A stretch of DNA of 64,000 nt, from assembly GCA_005954745.1 (NCBI GenBank), contig CP040678.1, positions 1-64,000 of the forward strand, written 5' to 3'. Under the pieces are notes generated by a model. That model searched no databases. It was not told where the DNA came from and saw nothing but the letters and a program-made list of their open reading frames with translations. The DNA comes from Halostella pelagica (GTDB taxonomy: Archaea; Halobacteriota; Halobacteria; Halobacteriales; Natronoarchaeaceae). This document shows positions 27,592-35,240 of this stretch, piece by piece. Each line of letters opens with the position of its first letter. Position 1 is the first letter of the stretch. The position numbers and the translations under genes are program-made.

Positions 27592-28278
27592 ATGAAGACC
27601 AGCGGCGGCACGACGGAAGCAAAGCGCAGGGCCGGCGAACGCGCGGCCGAGGCGGTCGAGGACGGGATGGTCGTGGGACTCGGCACCGGAAGCACCGCGG
27701 CTCACGCCATCCGCGCCCTCGGCGACGCCGTCGACGCCGGTCTCGACGTTCGGGGCGTTCCAACCTCGTTCCAGTCGCGCCAGCTGGCGATCGAAGCGGG
27801 GATACCGCTGGTTTCGCTGGACGAAGTCGACACCGTCCACCTGGCGGTCGACGGGGCGGACCAGTTCGCAGGTGGCGACCTGATCAAAGGCGGCGGCGCG
27901 GCCCACGCCCGCGAGAAGATCGTGGACGTGACGGCCGAGCGTCTGGTCGTCGTCGCGGACCCGTCGAAGGCCGCCGAGCAACTCGACCACCCGGTCCCGG
28001 TTGAGGTGCTTCCGGCCGCGCGTCCGCTCGTCGTGCGGCGCGTCGGCGCGCGCGGCGGCGACCCCGAACTGCGCGCGGCGGAGCGCAAAGACGGGCCGGT
28101 CGTCACGGACAACGGGAACCTCGTGCTCGACTGCGATTTCGGCGCTATCGAAGACCCCGCGGAACTAGCGGCGTGGCTGTCGGCGCTCCCGGGCGTCGTC
28201 GAACACGGCCTCTTCGTGGGCGTCGCGGACGAGATACTCGTCGGTCACGAGGACGGCGTCGACGCGAAAAAAACCTGA
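27592..28278 (+). CDS. rpiA: Ribose-5-phosphate isomerase A
   Basis: 228 residues from the ATG at 27592 (MKTSGGTTEAKRRAGE). Motifs VVGLGTGSTAAHAI, VDGADQFAGGDLIKGGG and AHAREKIV mark the RpiA active site (Asp, Glu/Asp, Lys). It interconverts ribose-5-phosphate and ribulose-5-phosphate, supplying ribose for nucleotides. The C-terminal VADEILVGHEDGVDAKKT is slightly longer than usual. Single gene, convergent with the small histone-fold gene. Confidence 0.94.
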   Translation: MKTSGGTTEAKRRAGERAAEAVEDGMVVGLGTGSTAAHAIRALGDAVDAGLDVRGVPTSFQSRQLAIEAGIPLVSLDEVDTVHLAVDGADQFAGGDLIKGGGAAHAREKIVDVTAERLVVVADPSKAAEQLDHPVPVEVLPAARPLVVRRVGARGGDPELRAAERKDGPVVTDNGNLVLDCDFGAIEDPAELAAWLSALPGVVEHGLFVGVADEILVGHEDGVDAKKT

Positions 28279-28314
28279 GACGGCGCGAGGCCGTTCAGCT
28301 AACGGGGTCCCTAA

Positions 28315-28482
28315 TTACAGGTCGCGCGGCTGGACCGTCTTCCGGTCGTTCGCTTCGGCGCGCTCCGCGGCGTTCTCGAGGAGTTCGTCGACTTCCCCGT
28401 CGAGCGCCTCGTAGAAGTCGGAGGCAACGTTCTTGTCGTCGAGCGCTTCTTTGACGGCTGCTTTGACAATGAGGTCTGCCAT
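28315..28482 (-). CDS. 55-residue DUF1931 / single-histone-fold-like protein
   Basis: 55 residues, ATG at 28482 (MADLIVKAAVKEALDDKNVA). The chain has a helix, a longer central helix (SDFYEALDGEVDELLENAAE) and a final RAEANDRKTVQPRDL, which is the L2-alpha3 end of histone folds (compare R-A-x-x-N-x-R-K-T-V). It is much shorter than bacterial DUF1931 proteins and would have to dimerise to make a stable fold. A DNA-binding or partner-binding role is inferred. It is convergent with rpiA. Confidence 0.75.
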   Translation of the reverse strand: MADLIVKAAVKEALDDKNVASDFYEALDGEVDELLENAAERAEANDRKTVQPRDL

Positions 28483-28685
28483 ACGACCTGGGATTGCCCG
28501 GCACCCTTTATAAGATTTCTCAAATCGCGCGGCGAGCGGCCCTGAGTCGGGCGTACAGCGACGAATTCCTGTTAGAGTGCGGAAATATAAACCAAGCACT
28601 TTAATACGGGGAGGCGAATCGGGTGCGAGCCAGTACCGACGCGCGGAACGAAAAGGCGGTAGTAGTTCCAGCGCGGACCCGGAGT

Positions 28686-29459
28686 ATGCGCGAGATACTC
28701 GAAGCGGTCGCGACGGGCGACCTGTCGCCCGCTCAGGCCGAGGCCCAGTTGCGGGGCTACGCGACGGGCGATGCCGGGCGGTTCGACGCCGCCCGCGAAC
28801 AGCGACGCGGCGTCCCGGAAGCCGTGTACGCGGAGGGGAAGACAGCCGCGGAAGTGGCGGAACTGGTCGCCACGGCCGTCGAAACGACCGGTCGCGGGAT
28901 CGCAACTCGCATCGACGACGAGCAGGTCGCCGCTGTCCGGGAGCGGATAGACGAGGCGTTCCCGGACGCCGAGGTGGACCATCGGGAACGTTCCGCCGTG
29001 CTCGCGGTCCACAGCGCGACGTTCGACTTTCCGGACGTTGACGCGACAGTCTGCGTGGTGACGGGCGGGACGGTCGACGCCGGTCCGGCCGGCGAGGCGG
29101 TCGCTATCGCGACGGAAATGGGCGCGACCGTCGAGCGGATCGAGGACGTCGGCGTGGCGAGCATCGCCCGACTTCTCGACCAGGTAGAGACGCTCCGTGC
29201 GGCCGACGTCCTCGTCGTCGCCGCCGGCCGCGAAGGCGCACTTCCGACGGTCGTCGCGGGATTAGTCGACACGCCGGTGATCGGGCTTCCCGTGTCGAGC
29301 GGGTACGGACACGGGAGCGACGGTGAAGCGGCCCTCTCGGGAATGCTCCAGTCGTGTACCGTCCTCTCGACGGTCAACGTCGACGCCGGGTTCGTCGCCG
29401 GCGCTCAGGCGGGACTCATCGCCAGAGCGATCGAGGGAGATAGCGGTTCACAAAAGTAA
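28686..29459 (+). CDS. larB: LarB-type pyridinium-3,5-biscarboxylic acid synthase (PurE-like)
   Basis: 257 residues from the ATG at 28686 (MREILEAVATGDLSPAQAEA). The N-terminal helical part is followed by the PurE-like alpha/beta domain with VCVVTGGTVDAGPAGEAVAI, VAAGREGALPTVVAGLVDTP, IGLPVSSGYGHGSDGEAALS and a C-terminal Cys in LQSCTVLSTVNVDAGFVAGA. LarB carboxylates nicotinic acid adenine dinucleotide in nickel-pincer cofactor synthesis. larC and larE are not in the window. The Cys needed for covalent catalysis in LarB is present. Confidence 0.88.
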   Translation: MREILEAVATGDLSPAQAEAQLRGYATGDAGRFDAAREQRRGVPEAVYAEGKTAAEVAELVATAVETTGRGIATRIDDEQVAAVRERIDEAFPDAEVDHRERSAVLAVHSATFDFPDVDATVCVVTGGTVDAGPAGEAVAIATEMGATVERIEDVGVASIARLLDQVETLRAADVLVVAAGREGALPTVVAGLVDTPVIGLPVSSGYGHGSDGEAALSGMLQSCTVLSTVNVDAGFVAGAQAGLIARAIEGDSGSQK

Positions 29460-29545
29460 GGTCGCTGTAATTCGATATTTGTATCGATCTGCGTGCGATC
29501 GAGTGAAGGGAGCGAAAAGAAATATTCTCGGAACCGCAAATCTGG

Positions 29546-29557
29546 TCCAAATTTGGA
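29546..29557. promoter_or_regulatory. Palindrome TCCAAATTTGGA upstream of the DUF7563-type gene
   Basis: Perfect 12-bp palindrome, four bases before the TATA-like AATATATG at 29561-29568. It is a candidate operator. Confidence 0.45.
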
Positions 29558-29593
29558 AAGAATATATGTGGGTGCGCATCCAACCCTAAACCA

Positions 29594-29611
29594 CCGGCAC
29601 CGAAGTGCCGG
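29594..29611 (+). promoter_or_regulatory. Leader hairpin CCGGCAC-CGAA-GTGCCGG against a start codon
   Basis: 7-bp GC arms with a CGAA tetraloop end directly before the ATG at 29612. In the mRNA this would form a stem just before or around the start site and could control translation. Confidence 0.5.
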
Positions 29612-29620
29612 ATGAGAACA

Positions 29621-29770
29621 ATGCCCACCTGTGACCACTGCGAAGCGCACGTGTCCGAACGGTTCGTGCGCGTCTTCGCAGACGAACGCGGGCGTATCTA
29701 CGCGTGTCCGAGCTGTTCGGCGAACGCAGGAATCGCCGAGGCGGCACGACAGCGCGCCCGCGGTTCGTGA
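29621..29770 (+). CDS. DUF7563-type two-CxxC small zinc protein
   Basis: 49 residues, MPTCDHCEAHVSERFVRVFA followed by a basic tail; three more residues (MRT) are added if the ATG at 29612 is used. Cys pairs CDHC and CPSC make a zinc finger of rubredoxin-like spacing. It matches a widespread haloarchaeal family of tiny zinc-finger proteins as I recall it. Upstream lie a palindrome, a TATA-like box and a leader hairpin, a lot of control for so small a gene. Confidence 0.7.
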   Translation: MPTCDHCEAHVSERFVRVFADERGRIYACPSCSANAGIAEAARQRARGS

Positions 29771-29858
29771 CGACCGCTGAGACCGATAGCGGACGACTAC
29801 CACGCGAAGCCTTCCTCTTCCGCGCCGTTTTTGCCCCGTCCCGACACACCACTCGACA

Positions 29859-30098
29859 GTGAGTCACTACGTGTACGTTCTGGAGTGCGCAGACGGGACG
29901 TACTACACGGGGTACACGACGGACGTTTCCCGACGCGTCGCGGAACACGACGCCGGCGAGGGCGCGAAGTACACCCGCGGCCGGACGCCGGTGGAACTGG
30001 TGTACTCGGAGTCGTTCGACTCGCAGTCGGCGGCCATGTCGCGGGAGTACGAGATCAAACAGCTCACTCGGGAAGAGAAGGAGCGGTTGGTCCCCTAG
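29859..30098 (+). CDS. GIY-YIG domain protein (UPF0213 type)
   Basis: 79 residues, GTG start at 29859 (encoded [20 protein letters not shown]). The GIY-YIG core is [17 protein letters not shown] with the catalytic Arg in [10 protein letters not shown], and the later Glu in SREYEIKQL. These single-domain nucleases of the UPF0213 group have unknown natural substrates. It is complete and follows the DUF7563-type gene by 88 bp in the same direction. Confidence 0.88.
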   Translation: MSHYVYVLECADGTYYTGYTTDVSRRVAEHDAGEGAKYTRGRTPVELVYSESFDSQSAAMSREYEIKQLTREEKERLVP

Positions 30099-30160
30099 TC
30101 GTCGGCCGCCGCCTCGGACCCGGAGACGACGGGGTCCGACCCGGCGTGTTCGGTGACCAG

Positions 30161-30685
30161 TCATCCCAGTTTCTCGACGCGGTCTTGCAGGTCGTCGTCG
30201 ACGAACGCGCGGCCGTCGGGCGCGTCCGCATCCGCCTCGAACTGGTCGTACACGTTCGGGATACCGACCTGATGCGGGAGGACCCACCCGTGGACGCCGC
30301 GGATCGTGATCCGCATGTGGTCTAACGTGCTGCCGTAGGAACTCCCTCCGGCGACGGTGAGCAGGCCGGTGACTGTATCTTCGAACTCGTCGTAGCTCCA
30401 GTAGTCGTGGACGTTTCGGAAGGCGGCGGAGTAGGAGTTGTGGTACGTCGGCGAGCCGAGGATGAGACCGTCCGCTTCGCGGGTCTTCCGCTTGACGAGT
30501 TCGCTGTCGCCGGGCTCGTCCAGGTCGGGATCGTACAGCGGCAGGTCGTACTCGCGAAGATCGAGCAACTCGGCGTCGGCACCGGCGTGCTCGGCGGCCC
30601 GAAGTGCGTAGACGAGCGCCGTCCGCGTGTAGCTCTCGTCGCGGAGGCTCCCGGGAACGGCGACGATACGAGGTGTGTCGGTCAT
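30161..30685 (-). CDS. NAD(P)H-dependent FMN reductase-like flavodoxin
   Basis: 174 residues. The FMN-phosphate loop is PGSLRDESYTRTAL, and the isoalloxazine loop LGSPTYHNSYSAAFRNVHDYW; GGSSYGSTLDHMRITIRGVHG is also typical of the FMN_red family. It reduces flavin or quinone-like substrates with NAD(P)H. It is convergent with the GIY-YIG gene and divergent from the hexomutase gene. Confidence 0.88.
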   Translation of the reverse strand: MTDTPRIVAVPGSLRDESYTRTALVYALRAAEHAGADAELLDLREYDLPLYDPDLDEPGDSELVKRKTREADGLILGSPTYHNSYSAAFRNVHDYWSYDEFEDTVTGLLTVAGGSSYGSTLDHMRITIRGVHGWVLPHQVGIPNVYDQFEADADAPDGRAFVDDDLQDRVEKLG

Positions 30686-30848
30686 TGTTTCGTCTAGTCG
30701 ACGAACGCGTAAAGCCGCTCTGCCAAACCAGCGTGTCGGGGTCAGCGGCGTCCGGTCGTCGCGCCGTAACCGCCGGGCGGTTACAGTCCGTGGTCACCGT
30801 TCGAGGTCCGGCGCGGGTTTTTTCGCAGTCGACGGTGTTGGAGGCGGT

Positions 30849-32228
30849 ATGGAGACGCCGATCACGTTCGGAACTGACGGGTGGCGCACCACCCTGGAAG
30901 AGTTCACCGCGCCCCGCGTGCGGATGGTCGGACAGGCCGTCGCGACGTATCTGGCGGACGAAGGCCGCGGCGACGACCCCGTCGCCGTGGGCTACGACGC
31001 CAGAGAGAGTTCTCGCGGGTTCGCCGAGGAACTCGCTCGGGTGCTCGCCGCGAACGGCCACGACGTCGTGATGCCCGAGCGCGACCGACCGACGCCGCTC
31101 GTCGCCTGGGCCATCGTCGACCGCGACCTCGCGGGGGCGTTCATGGTGACGGCGTCGCACAACCCCCCGGAGTACAACGGCGTGAAGTTCATCCCGGACG
31201 ACGGCGCGCCGGCGCTACCAGAGGTGACGGACGCCATCGAGGAGCGCCTCGCCGACCCGGACCCGCTTCCGCCCGAACAGCACGGGAGCATCCGCGAAAC
31301 CGACCTGACGGCGTCGCACTTCGATCACGCGCTGGATCTGGTCGACGCGGACCTCTCGGATCTCACCGTCGTCTACGACGCGATGCACGGCAGCGGCCGC
31401 GACACGACGGATGCTCTCCTCGAACGGGCGGGCGCGACCGTCGAACGCCGCCGGTGCGAACGCGACCCGGAGTTCGGCGGCGGTGCCCCGGAACCGAGCG
31501 AGGAGAACCTCACGGGCCTGGTCGACGCCGTCCGCGAACGCGACGCCGACCTCGGGATCGCGAACGACGGCGACGCCGACCGCATCGCTATCGTCACGCC
31601 CGAGCGCGGGTTCCTCGACGAGAACCTCTTTTTCGCCGCCGTCTACGACCACCTGCTCGCGTCAGAGTCGGGGCCCGCGGTCCGGAGCGTCTCGACGACG
31701 TTCCTGATAGACCAGATCGCCGAGGCCCACGGCGAGGACGTGGTCGAGACGCCGGTCGGATTCAAGTGGGTCGCGCAAGCGATGGCCGAACACGACGCCC
31801 TCGTCGGCGGCGAGGAGAGCGGCGGATTCACCGTCCGCGGTCACGTCCGCGAGAAAGACGGCGTGCTGATGGCACTGCTCGCCGCCGCCGCGGCGGACGA
31901 AGAGTCGCTCGACGCCCGCGTCGACCGCCTGCTCGACGAACACGGCGAGATCGATCAGGGCAGGATCTCCGTGGACTGCCCCGACAGCGAGAAAGACCGC
32001 GTGATCGACGAACTCGAAGGCGTGATTCCCGACGAGGTAGCCGGTGCCGCCGTCGAGGATATCGTCACCGTCGACGGGTTCAAACTGCTTCTCGACGACG
32101 GGTCGTGGACGCTCGTCCGGCCGAGCGGGACGGAGCCGAAACTCCGGGTGTACGCCGAGGCCGACAGCGAGGAACGGGTCGAGGCGTTGCTGGCGGACGG
32201 GCGTGAACTGGTGAAACCGCTGATTTAA
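30849..32228 (+). CDS. Phosphoglucomutase/phosphomannomutase family
   Basis: 459 residues from the ATG at 30849 (METPITFGTDGWRTTLEEFT). All four active-site loops are present: phosphoserine TASHNPPEYNG, metal DGDADRIAI, sugar-specificity GGEESGGF, and phosphate RPSGTEPKLRVY. It converts hexose-6-phosphates to 1-phosphates for sugar-nucleotide synthesis; mannose versus glucose specificity cannot be told from the sequence. It is followed 24 bp later by a small membrane-protein gene. Confidence 0.93.
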   Translation: METPITFGTDGWRTTLEEFTAPRVRMVGQAVATYLADEGRGDDPVAVGYDARESSRGFAEELARVLAANGHDVVMPERDRPTPLVAWAIVDRDLAGAFMVTASHNPPEYNGVKFIPDDGAPALPEVTDAIEERLADPDPLPPEQHGSIRETDLTASHFDHALDLVDADLSDLTVVYDAMHGSGRDTTDALLERAGATVERRRCERDPEFGGGAPEPSEENLTGLVDAVRERDADLGIANDGDADRIAIVTPERGFLDENLFFAAVYDHLLASESGPAVRSVSTTFLIDQIAEAHGEDVVETPVGFKWVAQAMAEHDALVGGEESGGFTVRGHVREKDGVLMALLAAAAADEESLDARVDRLLDEHGEIDQGRISVDCPDSEKDRVIDELEGVIPDEVAGAAVEDIVTVDGFKLLLDDGSWTLVRPSGTEPKLRVYAEADSEERVEALLADGRELVKPLI

Positions 32229-32252
32229 CTCGCCGGGCCGCGACGGGGAGGT

Positions 32253-32414
32253 ATGGTCTCGCAGGAGACGAAGATATCGCTCGCATTCGTCCTCGCCGGC
32301 GTCGTCCTCTGGTATCTCACGTCTATCACCGTCGAGAACGACCTGTGGGCGTGGATCGTCCTCGTCGGGGTCGGCGTGCTCGCGCCGACCGTCATCAACG
32401 AACGCCGCGGTTAG
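32253..32414 (+). CDS. 53-residue two-helix membrane protein
   Basis: Begins MVSQETKISLAFVLAGVVLW; two hydrophobic segments (about 8-24 and 33-47) with a short acidic loop (TVENDLWAW) and a basic end (NERRG). GC-rich codon use matches the hexomutase gene before it, and the 24-bp gap suggests co-transcription. Function unknown. The AT-rich island begins directly after its stop codon. Confidence 0.65.
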   Translation: MVSQETKISLAFVLAGVVLWYLTSITVENDLWAWIVLVGVGVLAPTVINERRG

Positions 32415-32469
32415 CCTATAGCAGAAATATACAGCCAAAATAAAATAAATATCATACTAACAGTAAACA

Positions 32470-32493
32470 TTATATTAAAAGAGAATTAATTCT
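32470..32493 (+). promoter_or_regulatory. Promoter and palindromic operator candidate of the halocin-like gene
   Basis: A TATA-like TATATTAAAA (32471-32480) lies about 28 bp before the GTG at 32503, fitting a leaderless transcript. Between it and the start is the perfect palindrome AGAATTAATTCT (32482-32493), where a repressor would cover the transcription start. Confidence 0.55.
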
Positions 32494-32502
32494 TAACTAT
32501 AT

Positions 32503-33537
32503 GTGGCAGAAGATAAACTGGGGTTGGATGAATATAGAGAAAAACTGAACGAAGAACTCGGGGACTGTGGCGGTTGTACGGAGGCTTGGAGCGCCACGAA
32601 TGAATTGCGAGAACAAGTAAAAACAGATGCTGACGAAGGATCCAAGCCCATAAAGAGACGCTCTTTGATGCAATCAGTTGGGATTTCTGCTGGCGCTCTC
32701 ACACTAGGTCCATCTCTGGCGAGTGCGAAAGAGGGAGATGTGGATGGGCCGGAAAAGGCTAGTCACGATCAAATTGAAAAAGCCCTCAACACTGAGGAAG
32801 TACAGACTCTGTTTAGTGAGTTGAATATCGATGGTAAAAAGCGTCTGCCTCTTCAACGAGGGAAAGCAAAATACATCAATATAGACATTCCCTTAGAGTC
32901 AGATGAGGACATAACTGCCGAACTGACAACCTTGCCGACGCCCGCAGGTGAAGCCTATTATAGCGAGGCAAGTAACGGATCCTCGGAAGCAAGTTTCCTG
33001 TTCGGTGCCACATTTGAAAACCAGCACGACATATCCTTACCTCCAGGACAAAAGAAAAAACTGCCTGATCGTTATCAAGACCTTCCGGATTCAGGTGCAA
33101 AGCTTACTTACGCAGATGGTGAATTTACAATGGCTCGGTTCCCGACTGAGTCGGAAAAGAAAGAAATCATCGATCTTATCGGGGTATCTGGGGATGAAAT
33201 AAGAACATCAGTCAATTCTCAGGATGGAGCATTCCGGGTTACTACTACAAAGGGTGTGCTCTATGAGGTCGACACTGGTTTTGAGAATCCGGCTTACAGT
33301 GAAGTACCAACTGAGAAATTCGAAGATGCCAATGCTGAACAATTATTGACTGCCCAAGGATGTCTCACTGACTGTGCTACTTGCGTGGCAGCACTGGGCG
33401 GAGGTTGCTTCTTCACTTGTGGTCTAGCCTGTCTGTCAGTTGTAACTCTGGCCGGTATGGTGCCGTGTGCAGCGTGTGCCATTACGTTTTGTGGCACCGC
33501 CCCGCTGATCTGTGGGAAATGTTCGAAGTGTAGTTAG
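32503..33537 (+). CDS. Halocin C8-like Cys-rich peptide precursor with internal Tat signal
   Basis: 344 residues, GTG start 28 bp after a TATA-like box. Residues 1-50 are a charged extension with a CGGC pair (Cys22, Cys25). A Tat signal follows: IKRRSLMQSVGISAGALTLG (Arg52, Arg53), hydrophobic to about 72, ending LASAK. Residues 76-282 are soluble and mixed. The last 58 residues are hydrophobic with 12 Cys (287-343), including CLTDCATC, CFFTCGLAC and CGKCSKC. Halocin C8 is likewise the Cys-rich, hydrophobic C-terminus of a Tat precursor whose N-terminal part gives immunity. By analogy the C-terminal peptide would be released and toxic, and residues 76-282 protective. Codon use is AT-rich, unlike neighbours, suggesting transfer. 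Confidence 0.7.
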   Translation: MAEDKLGLDEYREKLNEELGDCGGCTEAWSATNELREQVKTDADEGSKPIKRRSLMQSVGISAGALTLGPSLASAKEGDVDGPEKASHDQIEKALNTEEVQTLFSELNIDGKKRLPLQRGKAKYINIDIPLESDEDITAELTTLPTPAGEAYYSEASNGSSEASFLFGATFENQHDISLPPGQKKKLPDRYQDLPDSGAKLTYADGEFTMARFPTESEKKEIIDLIGVSGDEIRTSVNSQDGAFRVTTTKGVLYEVDTGFENPAYSEVPTEKFEDANAEQLLTAQGCLTDCATCVAALGGGCFFTCGLACLSVVTLAGMVPCAACAITFCGTAPLICGKCSKCS

Positions 33538-33550
33538 GACAGTACCAATA

Positions 33551-33571
33551 ACATATTAAATACGCCGTATT
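33551..33571 (+). promoter_or_regulatory. Promoter and inverted repeat of the 74-residue membrane-protein gene
   Basis: A TATA-like ATATTAAATA lies about 30 bp before the ATG at 33587, pointing to an own, leaderless promoter. It overlaps the inverted repeat AATACG-C-CGTATT (33559-33571). Confidence 0.5.
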
Positions 33572-33586
33572 GCTTAGTAGAATTGC

Positions 33587-33811
33587 ATGAACCGATTCCA
33601 GCCTGGGGAAATTGAAGCTAGAGACAACCCGATATTATCAAGTGCTATTTTTGGTGCGACCGCATCTATTTTTGCTGCCTTATCCTTCCTGACTATTCTA
33701 CCTATTTTTCAGATCTACATTGGAACATGGAGGATTTTAATTTTCTCAGTGGCCCTCGGGGTTATCACCTTTATACTCACATCCATAACACTCTACGGAA
33801 TGTCAGAGTGA
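33587..33811 (+). CDS. 74-residue two-helix membrane protein next to the halocin-like gene
   Basis: Starts MNRFQPGEIEARDNPILSSA; helix 1 about 17-40 (SAIFGATASIFAALSFLTIL), helix 2 about 46-70 (RILIFSVALGVITFILTSIT). No family recognised. It lies 49 bp after the precursor gene in the same direction, has the same AT-rich codon use, and its own promoter. Small membrane proteins next to bacteriocin genes are often immunity or export aids, so an immunity role is a reasonable guess, unproved. Confidence 0.6.
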   Translation: MNRFQPGEIEARDNPILSSAIFGATASIFAALSFLTILPIFQIYIGTWRILIFSVALGVITFILTSITLYGMSE

Positions 33812-33993
33812 ATTGGAGTCTTCAAATTGGTAGCGAAACAACATATAGACTTTCTTGATGTTGGGGATGCTTCCTGCTGAGTTTGCATAGATACTGAACG
33901 GTCGTTTCAGATCCATTACTGTAGAAAGAGAACTGTAGTAGAGACTACTGCAAAGGAAGGGACTTCGTTACTACGAGGCGGGGCAGAAATCCG

Positions 33994-34119
33994 TTAGTCG
34001 CCGCTCTCGCTTCCGTTTTTCTGGAGTGTCTCCATCTTGACCCGAACGTTCCCGTCATCACCGACTGTGAACGCATCGGATTCCTCGACATCAAAATCGA
34101 GGTCGTCTGGGTCAGTCAT
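33994..34119 (-). CDS. 41-residue acidic protein overlapping the next gene
   Basis: Starts MTDPDDLDFDVEESDAFTVG and ends QKNGSESGD; soluble and acidic. Its ATG (34117-34119) lies inside the end of the 87-residue gene, whose TGA is at 34112-34114 (ATGACTGA, eight shared bases). The overlap and shared AT-rich codon use suggest a translationally coupled pair. No family recognised. Confidence 0.5.
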   Translation of the reverse strand: MTDPDDLDFDVEESDAFTVGDDGNVRVKMETLQKNGSESGD

Positions 34120-34375
34120 TATCAGGGTGTTCTCGCTCAAGGGCTAAATTCTCTTCCCGAAGGATGTATTTCCCGATCAGGAGGGCCGCACCGGATATCC
34201 TGAGAGTTACAATTCCGCTAATGTAGATATGGTTTGGGAGGATTACTAATACTGCCCCGCCTAATAAGTAGAGGACACCGATTACGAGACTGGTGAGGCA
34301 TCGCTCGAACTGCTTTGAATTCGCGATTACGACTTTCCGATTGTCTCTGATCGCATCGCTGTACCCCTGTAGCAT
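34112..34375 (-). CDS. 87-residue membrane protein, first gene of a coupled pair
   Basis: Starts MLQGYSDAIRDNRKVVIANS; a basic, polar N-terminus followed by two helices (about 31-47 and 53-70) and a charged C-terminus (EENLALEREHPDND). It is convergent with the halocin-like unit and shares its base composition. The pair with the 41-residue protein could be a second immunity or regulatory element of the island; the sequence alone does not say. No family recognised. Confidence 0.55.
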   Translation of the reverse strand: MLQGYSDAIRDNRKVVIANSKQFERCLTSLVIGVLYLLGGAVLVILPNHIYISGIVTLRISGAALLIGKYILREENLALEREHPDND

Positions 34376-34439
34376 TGTATCTTGATAGAATTCGTCTGTG
34401 GAGTCATCTACTGGTGGATTTTGAATAAGCGGCCGTGGT

Positions 34440-35240
34440 GAATCGCCAGACGGAGCTTGATTTCACTGATTCACGGCCTGCTTGATGTTGTAAACTGCAC
34501 ACATCAAGACGAGTTCTCGAAATTCGCCGTACCAGGTTCGCGCACGCACGGCGTCGCCGAGCGTGCGCTTGATCGTCGAGAAGACCGTCTCACACATCGC
34601 TCGTTGACGGTAGCGAGGCCCATCGCCGCGCGTTATGCGCGTGACCGATGGGGTGAGACTCACGTTGTTTGATCAGTGGTCTTACGCCCTCTTCCCGCAG
34701 TTTCTCGCGTAATTCCATCCAGTCGTAGCCTTTGTCGGCGGCGAGGCTGGCGAGGTCGCCCGCGTTGCGGTGGGCGACCTGCCAGCCGAGTTGGGTGTCG
34801 TGGCGTTTCTTCGTCGTACAGTGAACGTCCAGGACCGCTTGCGTTTCTGTATCGACGAGAGCTGTCGCTTTGAGCGTCTGGACGCGATAATTCGTCCGAC
34901 GGCAGTAATGCTTGCTGGCGTTTTCACGGTCGAAGAACGTCGCGTCGATGGCAGCGTGACCGCTCGGGTCGTGCAACTGCGCCGACAGGCGCAGAAGCAA
35001 TCGCCAGAGTGCGGTCTTGATCCTGTCAAACCACTTTACTAGCGTCGAGTGATGCAGGAGATCGGCCGCGTCAAGGCCGATCTCTCCGAGTATTTGTGGC
35101 ATCTCGCTCAGCAGATCCAACGCTTCTCGGTAGGACTTCTCCAGGTAAACCCGCAGACAGTGCAGTGGTACGGCAGCGTACTCGGCGAAGCCGCCACCCC
35201 CTTCGGGACGGCACCTTCGCCTCGGCCACCGACAGCATTT
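34440..35240 (-). mobile_element. Decayed IS5-family (ISH) insertion sequence
   Basis: The DNA holds a broken IS5-type transposase read right to left and is GC-rich again, unlike the island to its left. Clear terminal inverted repeats and target duplication could not be made out, so limits are approximate. The right edge touches the stop codon of the GNAT gene at 35241. Confidence 0.65.
34463..35220 (-). pseudogene. IS5-family transposase, frameshifted and N-terminally truncated
   Basis: The reading begins without a start codon near 35200 as GGFAEYAAVPLHCLRVYLEK, then DLLSEMPQILGEIGLDAADL, and reaches the catalytic region AIDATFFDRENASKHYCRR (DDE first Asp) and LAADKGYDWMELREKLREEG (second Asp). 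Near 34630 the frame shifts by one base: HAHNAR continues in the next frame as GDGPRYRQRAMCETVFSTIK (third acidic residue in CETVFS) to the end YGEFRELVLMCAVYNIKQAV. Both a missing start and a frameshift make it inactive. Confidence 0.8.
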
